In this document: positions 18,120-27,862 of the stretch, one piece after another
Numbering within the stretch: the stretch's first letter is position 1
Layout: each line of letters starts with the position of its first letter
Assembly: GCF_003254705.1 (NCBI RefSeq)
Contig: NZ_QFYR01000001.1
Location: forward strand, 1 to 64,000
Length of the DNA stretch: 64,000 nucleotides
Source of the DNA: Phenylobacterium deserti
GTDB lineage: Bacteria > Pseudomonadota > Alphaproteobacteria > Caulobacterales > Caulobacteraceae
Direction: 5' to 3'
The notes under the pieces: model-generated
Database searches by the model: none
What the model was told of the DNA's origin: nothing
The model's input: only the letters and a program-made list of their open reading frames with translations
Made by a program: the position numbers and the translations under genes

Positions 18120-19144
18120 GCGGGTTTGTAGATCTGGTCGAACACCCCGCCGTCGGCGAAGTGGGTGGGCTGCACCTTTTTCCAGCCGCCGAAGGTGTCG
18201 TCGACGGTCACCAGGGGGAGCTGCTTGAAGCTGGCCGCGTACTTGGCGGCGGCCGCCTGCTCGCGCGGGCGGAAGTGGTGACGGCCGACGATGTCCTGGG
18301 CGGCCGGCGTGTAGAGGAACTGCAGATAGGCTTCCGCGACGGCGCGGGTGCCCTTGCGGTCCACGTTGCGGTCGAGCAGCGCCACCGGCGGTTCGGCCAG
18401 GATGGAGCTGGACGGATAGATGATGTCGTAGTTCGGGCCGAACTCGTCGATCGTGAGGTAGGCCTCGTTCTCCCAAGACAGCAGCACGTCGCCGAGCGAG
18501 CGCTGGGCGAAGCTGGTGGTAGCGCCCCGGGCGCCGGTGTCGAGCACCGGCACGTTCCGGTAGAGGCGAGCCACGTAGTCCCGAGCCGCCGCATCGCCGC
18601 CCTGCTTCAGGCCATAGGCGTAGGCGGCCAGATAGGCCCAGCGGGCGCCGCCGGAGGTCTTGGGATTGGCGGTGATCACCCCGACGCCCGGCTTCACCAG
18701 ATCAGCCCAGTCGCGGATACCCTTCGGGTTGCCCTTGCGGACCAGGAACACGATGGTCGAGGTGTAGGGCGTGGAGTTGTTCGGCAGGCGGGTCTGCCAA
18801 TTTTCCGGCAGCAGCTTGGCGCGGGCGGCGATCTCGTCGATGTCGCCGGCCAGGGCCAGGGTCACCACGTCAGCGTCGAGCCCGTCGATCACAGCGCGAG
18901 CCTGCTTGCCCGAGCCGCCGTGGCTCTGTTCGACCTGCACGGAGCCGCCGTGCTGCTGGGTCCAAACCGGCGCGAAGGCAGCGTTGATCGCCTTGTACAG
19001 CTCGCGCGTCGGATCGTAGCTGACGTTCAGCAGCCGCACCGCCCCGCCGGCCGCGCCGCCCTTCCCGCCGCCTTCGCCTGAACACGCCGCCAGCCCCGCC
19101 GCGGCGGCCGAGACGATCAATCCACGACGGGAAAGCTGAACCAT
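18116..19144 (-). CDS. sbp: Sulfate-binding lipoprotein, ABC transporter
   Basis: A 342-residue periplasmic sulfate/thiosulfate binding protein that starts the operon. The leader has a twin arginine ([13 protein letters not shown]) and a lipobox LAAC with Cys21, so it may be a Tat-exported lipoprotein, unlike the soluble enterobacterial Sbp. Family segments include [31 protein letters not shown] and [19 protein letters not shown]. The protein delivers sulfate to CysTWA. Confidence 0.93.
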   Translation of the reverse strand: MVQLSRRGLIVSAAAAGLAACSGEGGGKGGAAGGAVRLLNVSYDPTRELYKAINAAFAPVWTQQHGGSVQVEQSHGGSGKQARAVIDGLDADVVTLALAGDIDEIAARAKLLPENWQTRLPNNSTPYTSTIVFLVRKGNPKGIRDWADLVKPGVGVITANPKTSGGARWAYLAAYAYGLKQGGDAAARDYVARLYRNVPVLDTGARGATTSFAQRSLGDVLLSWENEAYLTIDEFGPNYDIIYPSSSILAEPPVALLDRNVDRKGTRAVAEAYLQFLYTPAAQDIVGRHHFRPREQAAAAKYAASFKQLPLVTVDDTFGGWKKVQPTHFADGGVFDQIYKPA

Positions 19145-19206
19145 TCGTTTGGGCCCCCAGGATCCGCAGGTACGTTAGGACGGCTATCCGGCCCAGAACC
19201 TTACCC

Positions 19207-19218
19207 AGGTTTAAACCT
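19207..19218. promoter_or_regulatory. 12-bp palindrome upstream of the sulfate operon
   Basis: AGGTTTAAACCT is a perfect palindrome lying 63 bases upstream of the sbp start codon. Position and symmetry fit an operator for a dimeric regulator of sulfur uptake. No -10/-35 pair could be assigned with confidence. Confidence 0.35.
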
Positions 19219-19276
19219 AGACCGCTTAGTCCCACCGAGTGAGTGGGTTTTGATTGGAAGTGGCAATAGAAATTCT

Positions 19277-19303
19277 CGGGCGGAGCCTTGGCGGCCCCGC
19301 CCG
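19277..19303 (-). terminator. Hairpin downstream of the TonB receptor gene
   Basis: CGGGCGG (19277-19283) pairs with CCGCCCG (19297-19303). On the minus strand it is followed by AGAATTTCT, a weak T run, twelve bases after the receptor's stop codon. It may only partly separate the receptor from the sulfate operon. Confidence 0.5.
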
Positions 19304-19314
19304 ACAAGCGCGGA

Positions 19315-21729
19315 TCAGTACCGGGCGCGCAGAGTGAGCGTGTAGGTCCGAGCGTCACCCGGCGTGGCCACCACCAGACCGGAGTTGCCCGACACCACGG
19401 TGACGTTCTGGATGAACTCTTCATTGAGCGCGTTGCGCGCGGAAACGAAGACTTCCCAGCCGGCGTCCGCCTTGAAGCCGGCGCGCAGGTTCAGCAGCTG
19501 GTACGACGGCAGGCGGGTGTAGATGCTGTCCGTCGCGTCGGCGAAGTAGGCCGAGCGGAAGCTGGCGTCGACGCCGGCGTAGGTCTCGCCCGAGAGGCGG
19601 CCGAAGCTGGCGTCCCGACGATACTCCCCGCCCAGCGAGCCCGCCCACTTGGACACGCCCGGCAGCTCCTTGCCCGACAGGTCGCAGGCGGCGGTGGAGG
19701 TGCCGACGCGCTCGAGCGGGCACGGCCCGTTCTTGAAGCTGTCGTACTTGCCGTCCGTGTACGCGAGGTTGGCGTAGAAGGTGAAGCCGTTGAGCGGACG
19801 TGTGCTGATGTCCGCTTCAGCGCCGCGGACAGTGACCTTCTCGACGTTGGCCAGGTAGCCGCGCAGAGCGCCTGGGCCGGCGTCCACCACATTGGCCTGG
19901 AAGTCCTTCACGTCGGTGGCGAACACCGCGGCGTTGGCGATCAGGAAGCGGTCGAACAGCTCCGTCTTGATGCCCGCTTCGTAGGTGGTCGCCTGCTCCG
20001 GCTTGACCACGGCGTTGACCAGCGAAGGCGCGCCAGCCGCCGTGGTCGGAATGCCAGCCATGTTGATGCCGCCGGACTTAAAGCCACGCGAGTAGGTGCC
20101 ATAGAGGTGGATCTGGTCGGCCAGGTCGTAGGAGGCGGCCACCTGGCCGGACCAGGAGCCGTCGCTGGTCTCGGCCGAGTAGTTCTGCGGCCGCGCAATG
20201 CCCAGGCGCCGATTGATCAGGGTGGTGTCGGTGGTCACGCCGCCGCCGGTGACGGTGGCGATGTAGGTCCCGTCCTTCTTCTCGTGGGTGTAGCGGATGC
20301 CGGGCGTGATCCGGAACCGGTCGTTGATGTTCCAGGTCAGCTGGCCGAAGGCGGCGTAGCTGGTGGTGTCGATCGTGGAGTCGTTGAAGACCGTGTAGCC
20401 TTCAAGCAGCGACGCCGGCGTGTTGGTGGCGGGCAGCAGCCAGTAGGACGCGTCCGAGCCGTATTCCGTCACGCCGTGGGTCGTGACGTTCTGGTCGAAG
20501 TAGTAGAGGCCGACCGTCCAATCGATGCGGTTCTCGCCATTGGAGGCCAGGCGCAGTTCCTGGCTGTCCTGCTTCTGGTGCGACGGGTTGTTCGACCGGC
20601 GGGTGACGTCCAGCGCGGTGTAGTCGCGGTCGTTGCGCGGCTCCCAATCCCACTCGCGGTGCGCGGTGACCGAGGTCAGCGTCGCCCAGCCGAAGTCGTA
20701 GTCGATGATCGCCGACAGGCCGCTGACCCACTGGTCGGCCTGGATGGGATCGTCCACGTCGGCGATGCGGTCATAAACGTTGGTGCTGGGCGGCCGGTAG
20801 TTCCGGCCGGCGGCCAGGGCCGGGTATTGCTGGTTCGCCGGCTTCAAGGTCGTGCCGACGCGGTAGAAGATCTGGGTGCAGCATTCCGGATGCTGGGTGG
20901 CGTATTCGCCGTTGATCCGGACCGTCAGGCTCTCGTTGGGCGTATAGAGCAGCTGGCCACGGTAGGCCTGGCTGTCACGGGCGTTCTGGTCGAGGCGCTG
21001 GATCGGGTTGTAGATGTCGCCGTCGCGCCAGGTGCCCACCGCAGACAGGCGGAACGCCAGCACATCCTGGATGATCGGGCCGCTGATGGTGCCCTTGGCC
21101 TGGCGGAAGTTGTAGCTGCCGTAGCTGCCTTCCACGGCCGCTTCCCAGTGGTTGGAGGCGTTGACGGTGGTGATGTTCAGCGCCCCGGCGGTGGTGTTCT
21201 TGCCGAACAGGGTGCCTTGCGGGCCGCGCAGCACTTCCACCTGCTGGATGTCGATGAAGTCGAGCGTCGCGATCGCCGGACGGGACACATAGACCTGGTC
21301 GACATAGACGCCGACGCCTTGCTCCAGCCCGTCGTTGGCCAGGCCATAGGAGGCGCCAAGGCCGCGGATGGTCAGGGCGGTGTTGCGCGGGTTGGGCGAC
21401 AGCACCTGCAGGGTGGGCACCAGCTGGGTCAGGCCGACGATGGTGTTGACGCCGGTCTGGGTCAGCTTCTCGCCCGAGGCGACCTGAAGGGTGATCGGCA
21501 CCTCCTGTGCGCTCTCCTCGCGCCGGCGGGCGGTGACGGTGACTTCGGCCAGAGACGCCGGCTGCGCCTGCTCGGCGGTGACGTCCGCAGCAGCGACCGA
21601 CACGGCGGCCGCGGCAGGCACGGCGGCGGCTCCGGCTTCAAGCGTCTGCGCCAAGGCGGCGGGTGCCGCGCTGCAGAACAGACCAACCAGAATGGCGGCT
21701 CGGAAGGCGCTGTGCGCAGGCGAAGTCAT
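19315..21729 (-). CDS. TonB-dependent receptor (sulfur-operon linked)
   Basis: An 804-residue outer-membrane receptor. A signal peptide ends near ALAQ, a TonB-box-like EVTVTARRR segment follows, then the plug domain (TIVGLTQLVPTLQVLSPN, LTIRGLGASYG, VEVLRGPQGTLFGKNTTAGA) and a large beta-barrel ending in a C-terminal aromatic residue (TLTLRARY). It imports a scarce substrate using TonB energy. I chose ATG 21729 (GAGGGGACGAGC upstream, leader starts MTSPAHS) over the longer frame. It lies 170 bases upstream of sbp on the same strand, so a sulfur-containing ligand is plausible but unproven. Confidence 0.92.
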   Translation of the reverse strand: MTSPAHSAFRAAILVGLFCSAAPAALAQTLEAGAAAVPAAAAVSVAAADVTAEQAQPASLAEVTVTARRREESAQEVPITLQVASGEKLTQTGVNTIVGLTQLVPTLQVLSPNPRNTALTIRGLGASYGLANDGLEQGVGVYVDQVYVSRPAIATLDFIDIQQVEVLRGPQGTLFGKNTTAGALNITTVNASNHWEAAVEGSYGSYNFRQAKGTISGPIIQDVLAFRLSAVGTWRDGDIYNPIQRLDQNARDSQAYRGQLLYTPNESLTVRINGEYATQHPECCTQIFYRVGTTLKPANQQYPALAAGRNYRPPSTNVYDRIADVDDPIQADQWVSGLSAIIDYDFGWATLTSVTAHREWDWEPRNDRDYTALDVTRRSNNPSHQKQDSQELRLASNGENRIDWTVGLYYFDQNVTTHGVTEYGSDASYWLLPATNTPASLLEGYTVFNDSTIDTTSYAAFGQLTWNINDRFRITPGIRYTHEKKDGTYIATVTGGGVTTDTTLINRRLGIARPQNYSAETSDGSWSGQVAASYDLADQIHLYGTYSRGFKSGGINMAGIPTTAAGAPSLVNAVVKPEQATTYEAGIKTELFDRFLIANAAVFATDVKDFQANVVDAGPGALRGYLANVEKVTVRGAEADISTRPLNGFTFYANLAYTDGKYDSFKNGPCPLERVGTSTAACDLSGKELPGVSKWAGSLGGEYRRDASFGRLSGETYAGVDASFRSAYFADATDSIYTRLPSYQLLNLRAGFKADAGWEVFVSARNALNEEFIQNVTVVSGNSGLVVATPGDARTYTLTLRARY

Positions 21730-21837
21730 GCTCGTCCCCTCAGTTCGTATTGAGCGGGAGGTGCTTACCTCTTTTATCTCCATCGGAGTTATAGGATTTG
21801 CTAAACGAACCCCGAGGTTCTCTCTAGGTAACGCTGT

Positions 21838-22800
21838 TCAGAGAGCTTTTTGGGCGAGTTCGGCTTTGGCCTGCTGGTACTCGGCGGCGAACCGATCGAT
21901 CAATTCAGAGGCGGGCAGCACCGCCTGGACGGACCCGACGCCCTGCCCCGCGCCCCAGATGTCGCGCCAGGCTTTCGAATTGCCCGAGCCGAAGCTCATC
22001 TTCGAAGGATCGGATTCCGGCAGCTTGTCCGGATCGAGCCCCGCCGCCGCGATGGACGGCTTCAGGTAGTTGCCGTGAACGCCGGTGAAGAGGTTGGTGT
22101 AGACGATGTCTTCCGCCCGACTGCCGACGATCATCTGCTTGTAGGCTTCGACGGCGTTGGCTTCCTCCGTGGCGATGAAGGCCGAGCCCACATAGGCCAG
22201 GTCCGCGCCCATGGCCTGGGCGGCGAGGATGGCGCGGCCGTTGGCGATGGCGCCGGACAGGGCGATCGGGCCGTCGAACCAGCTGCGCAGTTCCTGGATC
22301 AGGGCGAACGGCGAAAGCGTGCCGGCGTGCCCGCCCGCCCCCGTCGCCACGGCGATCAGGCCGTCCGCGCCCTTGTCGATCGCCTTGCGGCCGAAGGCGT
22401 CGTTGATGATGTCGTGCAGCACCACGCCGCCGTAGGAATGGGCGGCGGCGTAGACGTCCTCGCGCGCGCCCAGGGAGGTGATCAGGATAGGGACCTTGCG
22501 CCGGGTGGTGACCTCCAGGTCGTGCTCCAGCCGATCATTGGTGCGGTGGACGATGTGGTTCACCGCGAAAGGAGCGGAGGGCCGGTCGGGATTGTCCCGG
22601 TCCCAGGCAGCCAGCTCCTCCTCGATCTGATGCAGCCACTCGTCCAGCAGGCTGGCCGGCCGGGCATTGAGGGCGGGAAACGAGCCGACGATCCCCGCCT
22701 TGCACTGGGCGATCACCAGCTCCGGTCCCGACACGATGAACATCGGGCTGGCGATGACCGGAAGGCGCAGACGGCCTTGCAGAACCTGCGGCAGGGCCAT
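21838..22800 (-). CDS. Nitronate monooxygenase / NPD family flavoprotein
   Basis: A 320-residue FMN enzyme of the 2-nitropropane dioxygenase family, a TIM barrel. Recognisable segments are PVIASPMFIVSGPELVIAQC, ATGAGGHAGTLSPFALI (phosphate-binding loop) and GADLAYVGSAFIATEEANA. Members oxidise nitronates such as propionate 3-nitronate, or serve as related flavin oxidoreductases. The start has GAGGAG upstream. It precedes the TonB receptor by 108 bases on the same strand and could belong to the same transcription unit. Confidence 0.9.
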   Translation of the reverse strand: MALPQVLQGRLRLPVIASPMFIVSGPELVIAQCKAGIVGSFPALNARPASLLDEWLHQIEEELAAWDRDNPDRPSAPFAVNHIVHRTNDRLEHDLEVTTRRKVPILITSLGAREDVYAAAHSYGGVVLHDIINDAFGRKAIDKGADGLIAVATGAGGHAGTLSPFALIQELRSWFDGPIALSGAIANGRAILAAQAMGADLAYVGSAFIATEEANAVEAYKQMIVGSRAEDIVYTNLFTGVHGNYLKPSIAAAGLDPDKLPESDPSKMSFGSGNSKAWRDIWGAGQGVGSVQAVLPASELIDRFAAEYQQAKAELAQKAL

Positions 22801-22875
22801 GGCGGCTCCTCAAACGTGCGTTGGATTTACAGCGTACGCATCAGAGCGCCAGGCGCAAGCGTCAGATCTTCGGCG

Positions 22876-24174
22876 TCAGATCTTGGGTGTCTTGGGAGGC
22901 GGCCGCACGACCGGCCGACGCACGGGCGGCGGCGGACGGCGGTTCTCCACATGATGAGTCCACTTCTCCAGCAGGCGCCCGGCGGTCTCGCGCCCGCCGA
23001 TGCCGAAGGCCAGGGCCGCGGCGACGGCGGCCGAGCCCAGCACCAGCCCGAAGGCGAGGATCACGATCTCGTCGGCGATGCCCATGAAGCGCAGGCCCAT
23101 GGCGGTGGCCAGGGCGATGGTCGCCCAGCGCACGATGGTGGCGGCGAAGCTGTCGCTGCTGGCCGTGGAGCGGTTGATCAGATTGGCCAGGAAATTGCCG
23201 ATCATCACGCCCAGAGTGATGATCACGCCGCCGAACAGCACATGGCCAGCGAGCTCCAGGATCTCGGTCAGCATCACCGCGATGGCGGCGAAGGCCAGCA
23301 GGCGCGCCGCCTCAACAGCCGAGAAGAGCATGATGGCGACCAGCGCCAGGCGCGCCACGACTTTGGACGGGGTGAAGCCGCCAGCGGGCGCGGGGGCGTC
23401 CGGGGGAACGTCGGCGGGATCGGCCGCCGCCGGCGCGCCGATGCCCAGGGCCTGGAGGCTGCGGTCAAAGCCGAAGGACGGCAGGATCTGTTCCAGCAGG
23501 CCCGCCACCCAGCGGCCGATCACAAAGGCGATGGCCAGGACGATGGCCGCCGCGATCACCCGCGGCAGGGAGTCCAGCACTGTCGCCAGGACAGCCACGG
23601 CCGGGTCGGAGATGGCGCTGATGCCCAGCTGCTGGAGCGCGGCGATGGTCACCGGGATGATGATCAGCACGAAGACCAGGGTGCCGAAGGTCTTCGACAG
23701 GCCGGACGCGCCGGTCATGCGCGACAGGCCGGCGGTGTCCAGCCAACGGTCCACGTGGGCGACGTTGAGGGCGGCCTCCACCACGCGGCGGGCCAGGGTG
23801 GCCACCACGAGGCCCACGAAGAAGATCACCACCGCGCCGATGATGTTGGGCACATAGCCCAGCACTTCGAACAGCAGCGCATTGAGAGGCGTGACGATGC
23901 TGGTCAGGCCGAGCACCGTCAGCGACCCGATGACGCCGATCAGTAGCACCAGCCAGTAGCCGAGCTGCCCCAGCTGGTAGCCGGCGGTCTCCTTGGGCGG
24001 GGCGCCTTCGTTGTGGCGCTTCACCCCCGGCGCCCGGTCGATCAGCTTGGCCAGTCCCCACTGGACAGCCTTGGCGAGGAAATGGGCGACCACCAGGATG
24101 GCGATGGACGCCAGGATGCGCGGCCCCCATTCGGCGAACAGCTGCTGATAGGAGTAGTAGTCGGTGGTCGGCAT
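22876..24174 (-). CDS. Multi-helix membrane protein, mechanosensitive-channel TM-helix type
   Basis: A 432-residue inner-membrane protein with about ten hydrophobic helices. The sequence repeats a module of the 'conserved TM helix' type found in CmpX-like channels (ALLFEVLGYVPNIIGAVVIF, then VLDSLPRVIAAAIVLAIAFV, each followed by an arginine- or tryptophan-bearing turn). It lacks the MscS beta-domain motif. A role in osmotic or envelope stress is likely. The proline/arginine-rich tail is cytoplasmic. The gap to the next gene downstream is 75 bases. Confidence 0.75.
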   Translation of the reverse strand: MPTTDYYSYQQLFAEWGPRILASIAILVVAHFLAKAVQWGLAKLIDRAPGVKRHNEGAPPKETAGYQLGQLGYWLVLLIGVIGSLTVLGLTSIVTPLNALLFEVLGYVPNIIGAVVIFFVGLVVATLARRVVEAALNVAHVDRWLDTAGLSRMTGASGLSKTFGTLVFVLIIIPVTIAALQQLGISAISDPAVAVLATVLDSLPRVIAAAIVLAIAFVIGRWVAGLLEQILPSFGFDRSLQALGIGAPAAADPADVPPDAPAPAGGFTPSKVVARLALVAIMLFSAVEAARLLAFAAIAVMLTEILELAGHVLFGGVIITLGVMIGNFLANLINRSTASSDSFAATIVRWATIALATAMGLRFMGIADEIVILAFGLVLGSAAVAAALAFGIGGRETAGRLLEKWTHHVENRRPPPPVRRPVVRPPPKTPKI

Positions 24175-24290
24175 CGCGCCCTCACGGTCCAGCTTCCTTC
24201 TCCTAACCGTCTAGACTGCTCCGCGGTTTCTTGAAGCCCCTTACGCGGCGTGAACTTGACGCCTCGGACGAGGGGGGCTCATCAACCCTC

Positions 24291-25709
24291 ATGGCCGATA
24301 CAAGCCGACTGAGTTCCGACTTCCCGCCCGCCAAGGCCGAGGCCTGGCAGGACCTGGTCGCCAAGACCCTGAAAGGCGCCCCGCTTTCCGGCCTGGAGAC
24401 GCGCACCGCCGAGGGCCTGCCGATCGCGCCGCTGTACCGCGAGGCGGACGCCGCCGCCTTTCCCGTCCGCCCGTTCGACGTGGAGCGGCCGTGGGACGTG
24501 CGCGTGGTCAGCGCCCACCCGGACGCGAGCCGCGCCAACGCCGAGCTGCTGGCTGATCTGGAAGGGGGCGCGGCCTCGGCGCTGCTGAAGGTCGACCCGG
24601 CCGGCGAAAGGGGCGTGGCGATCGGCTCGGCCGAGGGGCTGGCGCGCGCGCTGCAGGGCGTGATCCTGGAGCTGGCGCCCGTGGGCCTGGACGCCGGCTT
24701 CCTGGGCCCGCAGGCGGCCGATTGGCTCCACGGGGTCGCCAAGGCCTCGCCGGGCGCACGGCTGCGCTTCCACATCGACCCGCTGAGCGCCTTCGCCGAG
24801 GCCGGACGCAGCCCCGGGCCGATCGAAAGCCATCTGGTCAGCGCCGCCACGGTGGGAGTTCGACTGGCCGACACCTACCCGCAAGGCCAGCTGTTCCTGG
24901 CCTCGGGGCGCGTGGCCCATGAGGCGGGCGGGGGCGAGGCGCTGGAGCTGGCGTTTGCAGCGGGCGCGGCGGTGGCCTACGCCAAGGCGCTGGTGCGCGC
25001 GGGCATGCCCATGGCCGACGCGTTTGGCCGCATCACGCTGGGCCTGGCTGCGGACGCCGACTACTTCCTGACCATCGCCAAGCTGCGGGCCGCGCGGGTG
25101 GTCTGGGCGCGGATCGCAGGGGCGTGCGGGGCAGATCCCCTGGCGCGTATCGAAGCCCGCTCGTCGCGGCGGATGCTGACGGCCAAGGACGCCTGGACCA
25201 ACATGATCCGGCTCACCGCCGCAGGGTTCGGCGCGGCGGTCGGCGGCGCGGACGCGGTGGTGCTGGGCTGCTTCACGGACGCGCTGGGCCTGCCCACCGC
25301 CTTTGCGCGGCGCCAAAGCCGCAACGCCCAACTGGTGCTGATGGAAGAGGCGCACCTGGGTCGGGTGGCCGATCCAGCGGCCGGCTCCGGCTATGTGGAG
25401 GCGATGACCCACCAGATCGCCCGGGAGGCCTGGGCGAGATTCCAGGCCATCGAGGCGGCCGGCGGCCTGATCGCGGCCCTGCAGTCCGGCGACATCGCCC
25501 GGCAGGCGGAAGCGGCGCGCGTCGCCCGGCCCGAGCCGAAGATCGTCGGCGTCACCGCCTTTCCGCCGGCGCAGGACACGCCGGTGGAGATCGAGCGGCC
25601 GGCCGCCGTTCCGATGGAAGGCCCCTCCCCCAAGCTCCCGGGCCCCGACAGCACCTGCCCGGCGCTCGCGCCTGTGCGGCTGAGCGAACCCTTCGAGGCG
25701 CAGTCATGA
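24291..25709 (+). CDS. mutA: Methylmalonyl-CoA mutase small subunit, short form
   Basis: A 472-residue TIM-barrel protein matching the small (non-catalytic) subunit. Segments [21 protein letters not shown] and [14 protein letters not shown] are typical, and [20 protein letters not shown] matches the end of the barrel. Family members often run to over 600 residues with a degenerate B12-binding domain; this one stops after the barrel with a proline-rich tail. Its stop overlaps the ATG of the large subunit (ATGA). With MutB it would isomerise (R)-methylmalonyl-CoA to succinyl-CoA in propionate metabolism. Confidence 0.85.
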   Translation: MADTSRLSSDFPPAKAEAWQDLVAKTLKGAPLSGLETRTAEGLPIAPLYREADAAAFPVRPFDVERPWDVRVVSAHPDASRANAELLADLEGGAASALLKVDPAGERGVAIGSAEGLARALQGVILELAPVGLDAGFLGPQAADWLHGVAKASPGARLRFHIDPLSAFAEAGRSPGPIESHLVSAATVGVRLADTYPQGQLFLASGRVAHEAGGGEALELAFAAGAAVAYAKALVRAGMPMADAFGRITLGLAADADYFLTIAKLRAARVVWARIAGACGADPLARIEARSSRRMLTAKDAWTNMIRLTAAGFGAAVGGADAVVLGCFTDALGLPTAFARRQSRNAQLVLMEEAHLGRVADPAAGSGYVEAMTHQIAREAWARFQAIEAAGGLIAALQSGDIARQAEAARVARPEPKIVGVTAFPPAQDTPVEIERPAAVPMEGPSPKLPGPDSTCPALAPVRLSEPFEAQS

Positions 25710-27862
25710 GCGGCTTTCCGGACTTCTCCACCCTGCCGCTGGACCGGGCGGCGGCTCCGCGCGGCGTGCCCGGCGAGCCCTGGCTGACCCCGGAGGGGAT
25801 CGCGGTGAGCCCCTCCTATGGCCCGCAGGATGTGGCCGAGCTGGACACCCTAGGGGGCTATCCGGGGCTGGCGCCGTTTCTACGCGGGCCGTACCCGACG
25901 ATGTACGCCACCAACCCGTGGACGATCCGGCAGTACGCTGGCTTCTCCACGGCCGAGGACTCCAACGCCTTCTACCGGCGCAACCTCGCGGCGGGGCAGA
26001 AGGGGCTGTCCATCGCCTTCGACCTGGCGACGCACCGGGGCTACGACTCCGACCACCCGCGGGTGAAGGGCGACGTCGGCATGGCGGGCGTGGCCATCGA
26101 CTCCATCCTGGACATGCGGACGCTGTTCGACGGCATCCCGCTCGACCAGATGAGCGTGTCGATGACGATGAACGGGGCGGTGCTGCCGGTTCTGGCGCTC
26201 TACATCGTCACGGGCGAGGAACAGGGGGCGCCGCACGACAAGCTGAGCGGCACCATCCAGAACGACATACTCAAGGAGTTCCTGGTCCGGAACACCTACA
26301 TCTATCCGCCGGCGCCCTCGATGCGGATCGTCTCGGACATCTTCGCCTACACCAGCCTGGAGATGCCAAGGTTCAACTCGATCTCGATCAGCGGCTACCA
26401 CATGCAGGAAGCCGGGGCGACGCTGGACCTGGAGCTGGCCTACACCCTGGCGGACGGGGTGGAGTACGTGCGGGCCGGGGTGGCGGCGGGCCTGCCGGTG
26501 GACAGCTTCGCGCCGCGCCTGTCGTTCTTCTGGAACGCCGGGATGAACGCCTTCATGGAAATCGCCAAGCAGCGGGCGGGCCGGCTGCTTTGGGCCGGGC
26601 TGATGAAGCAGTTCAACCCGCTGGACCCGCGCTCGCTGTCGCTGCGGGCGCACACCCAGACCAGCGGCTGGAGCCTGGCGGCGCAAGACGTCTTCAACAA
26701 CGTGGCGCGAACAGCCATCGAGGCCATGGCGGCCACGGGCGGGCAGACGCAGAGCCTGCACACCAACTCGCTGGATGAGGCGCTGGCGCTGCCGACGGAC
26801 TTTTCGGCGCGGATCAGCCGCAACACCCAACTGTTCCTGCAGCTGGAAAGCGGCCAGACGCGAGTGATCGACCCCTGGGGGGGCTCCTTCTACGTGGAGC
26901 GGCTGACGGCGGAGCTGGCGGCCCGGGCCATGGAGCATATCCGCGAGGTGGAGGCGCTGGGCGGCATGGCGCGGGCGCTGGAGGCCGGCCTGCCCAAGCG
27001 ACGGATCGAGGAAGCGGCGGCGCGGACCCAGGCGCGCATCGACTCCGGCCAGCAGAGCGTGGTGGGCGTGAACCGCTACCGGCCGGAGACGGCGGACGAG
27101 ATCCCAGTGCTGAAAGTCGACAACACGGCCGTGCGCGAGCGGCAGCTGGAAAAGCTGCAGCGGCTGCGGGCCGAGCGCGATCCGGAAGCGGTGCGCCAGG
27201 CGCTGGAAGCGCTGTCCAACGGGGCGGCGGGCAGGGCCAATCTGCTGGAGCTGTCGGTGAACGCGGCCAGGGCCAAGGCCACAGTCGGCGAAATCTCCGA
27301 CGCGCTGGAGCGGGTGTTCAACCGGCACAAGGCGCAGGCGGACGCGGTGAAGGGCGTCTACCTGCGGGAGTCCGGCGAGACGTCGGCGGCGGCGCGGGCC
27401 AAGGCGATGGCGCAGGCCTTCGCCCAGGCCGACGGGCGCAAGCCGCGGATCCTGGTGGCGAAGATGGGCCAGGACGGCCACGACCGCGGTCAGAAGGTGA
27501 TCGCCTCAGGGTTCTCGGACCTCGGCTTCGACGTGGAGATCGGCGACCTGTTCCAGACGCCGGCCGAGACCGCCGCGCAGGCGGTGGAGGACGGGGTGCA
27601 TGTGGTGGGCGCAAGCTCGCTGGCGGCCGGCCACCTGACGCTGGTGCCGGAGCTGAAGTCGGAACTCGCCAAGCTCGGCCGGCCGGACATCCTGGTGGTG
27701 GTGGGCGGGGTGATCCCGCCGGAGGACTTCCAGGCTCTGGAGGAGATGGGCGTGGCGGCCGTCTTCACGCCCGGCACGGTGATCCCGCAGGCCGCAGTGA
27801 CTGTGCTGGAGCGGCTGAACGAAGAGCTCGGCTTCGCCCAGGACGCGCCAGCTCACATGTAG
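25706..27862 (+). CDS. mutB: Methylmalonyl-CoA mutase large subunit
   Basis: A 718-residue adenosylcobalamin enzyme. The N-terminal barrel carries [20 protein letters not shown] and the substrate-binding [15 protein letters not shown]. The C-terminal B12 domain carries DGHDRG with the cobalt-ligating His592, followed by ASSLAAGH. Length and motifs are complete. It converts methylmalonyl-CoA to succinyl-CoA. I see no epimerase or MeaB-type chaperone nearby. Its last ten bases overlap the end of the convergent kinase gene. Confidence 0.96.
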   Translation: MSGFPDFSTLPLDRAAAPRGVPGEPWLTPEGIAVSPSYGPQDVAELDTLGGYPGLAPFLRGPYPTMYATNPWTIRQYAGFSTAEDSNAFYRRNLAAGQKGLSIAFDLATHRGYDSDHPRVKGDVGMAGVAIDSILDMRTLFDGIPLDQMSVSMTMNGAVLPVLALYIVTGEEQGAPHDKLSGTIQNDILKEFLVRNTYIYPPAPSMRIVSDIFAYTSLEMPRFNSISISGYHMQEAGATLDLELAYTLADGVEYVRAGVAAGLPVDSFAPRLSFFWNAGMNAFMEIAKQRAGRLLWAGLMKQFNPLDPRSLSLRAHTQTSGWSLAAQDVFNNVARTAIEAMAATGGQTQSLHTNSLDEALALPTDFSARISRNTQLFLQLESGQTRVIDPWGGSFYVERLTAELAARAMEHIREVEALGGMARALEAGLPKRRIEEAAARTQARIDSGQQSVVGVNRYRPETADEIPVLKVDNTAVRERQLEKLQRLRAERDPEAVRQALEALSNGAAGRANLLELSVNAARAKATVGEISDALERVFNRHKAQADAVKGVYLRESGETSAAARAKAMAQAFAQADGRKPRILVAKMGQDGHDRGQKVIASGFSDLGFDVEIGDLFQTPAETAAQAVEDGVHVVGASSLAAGHLTLVPELKSELAKLGRPDILVVVGGVIPPEDFQALEEMGVAAVFTPGTVIPQAAVTVLERLNEELGFAQDAPAHM

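Noticed and set aside
19288..21753. An 821-codon frame opposite the first TonB receptor
   Set aside because: No recognisable motif; explained by the receptor on the other strand.
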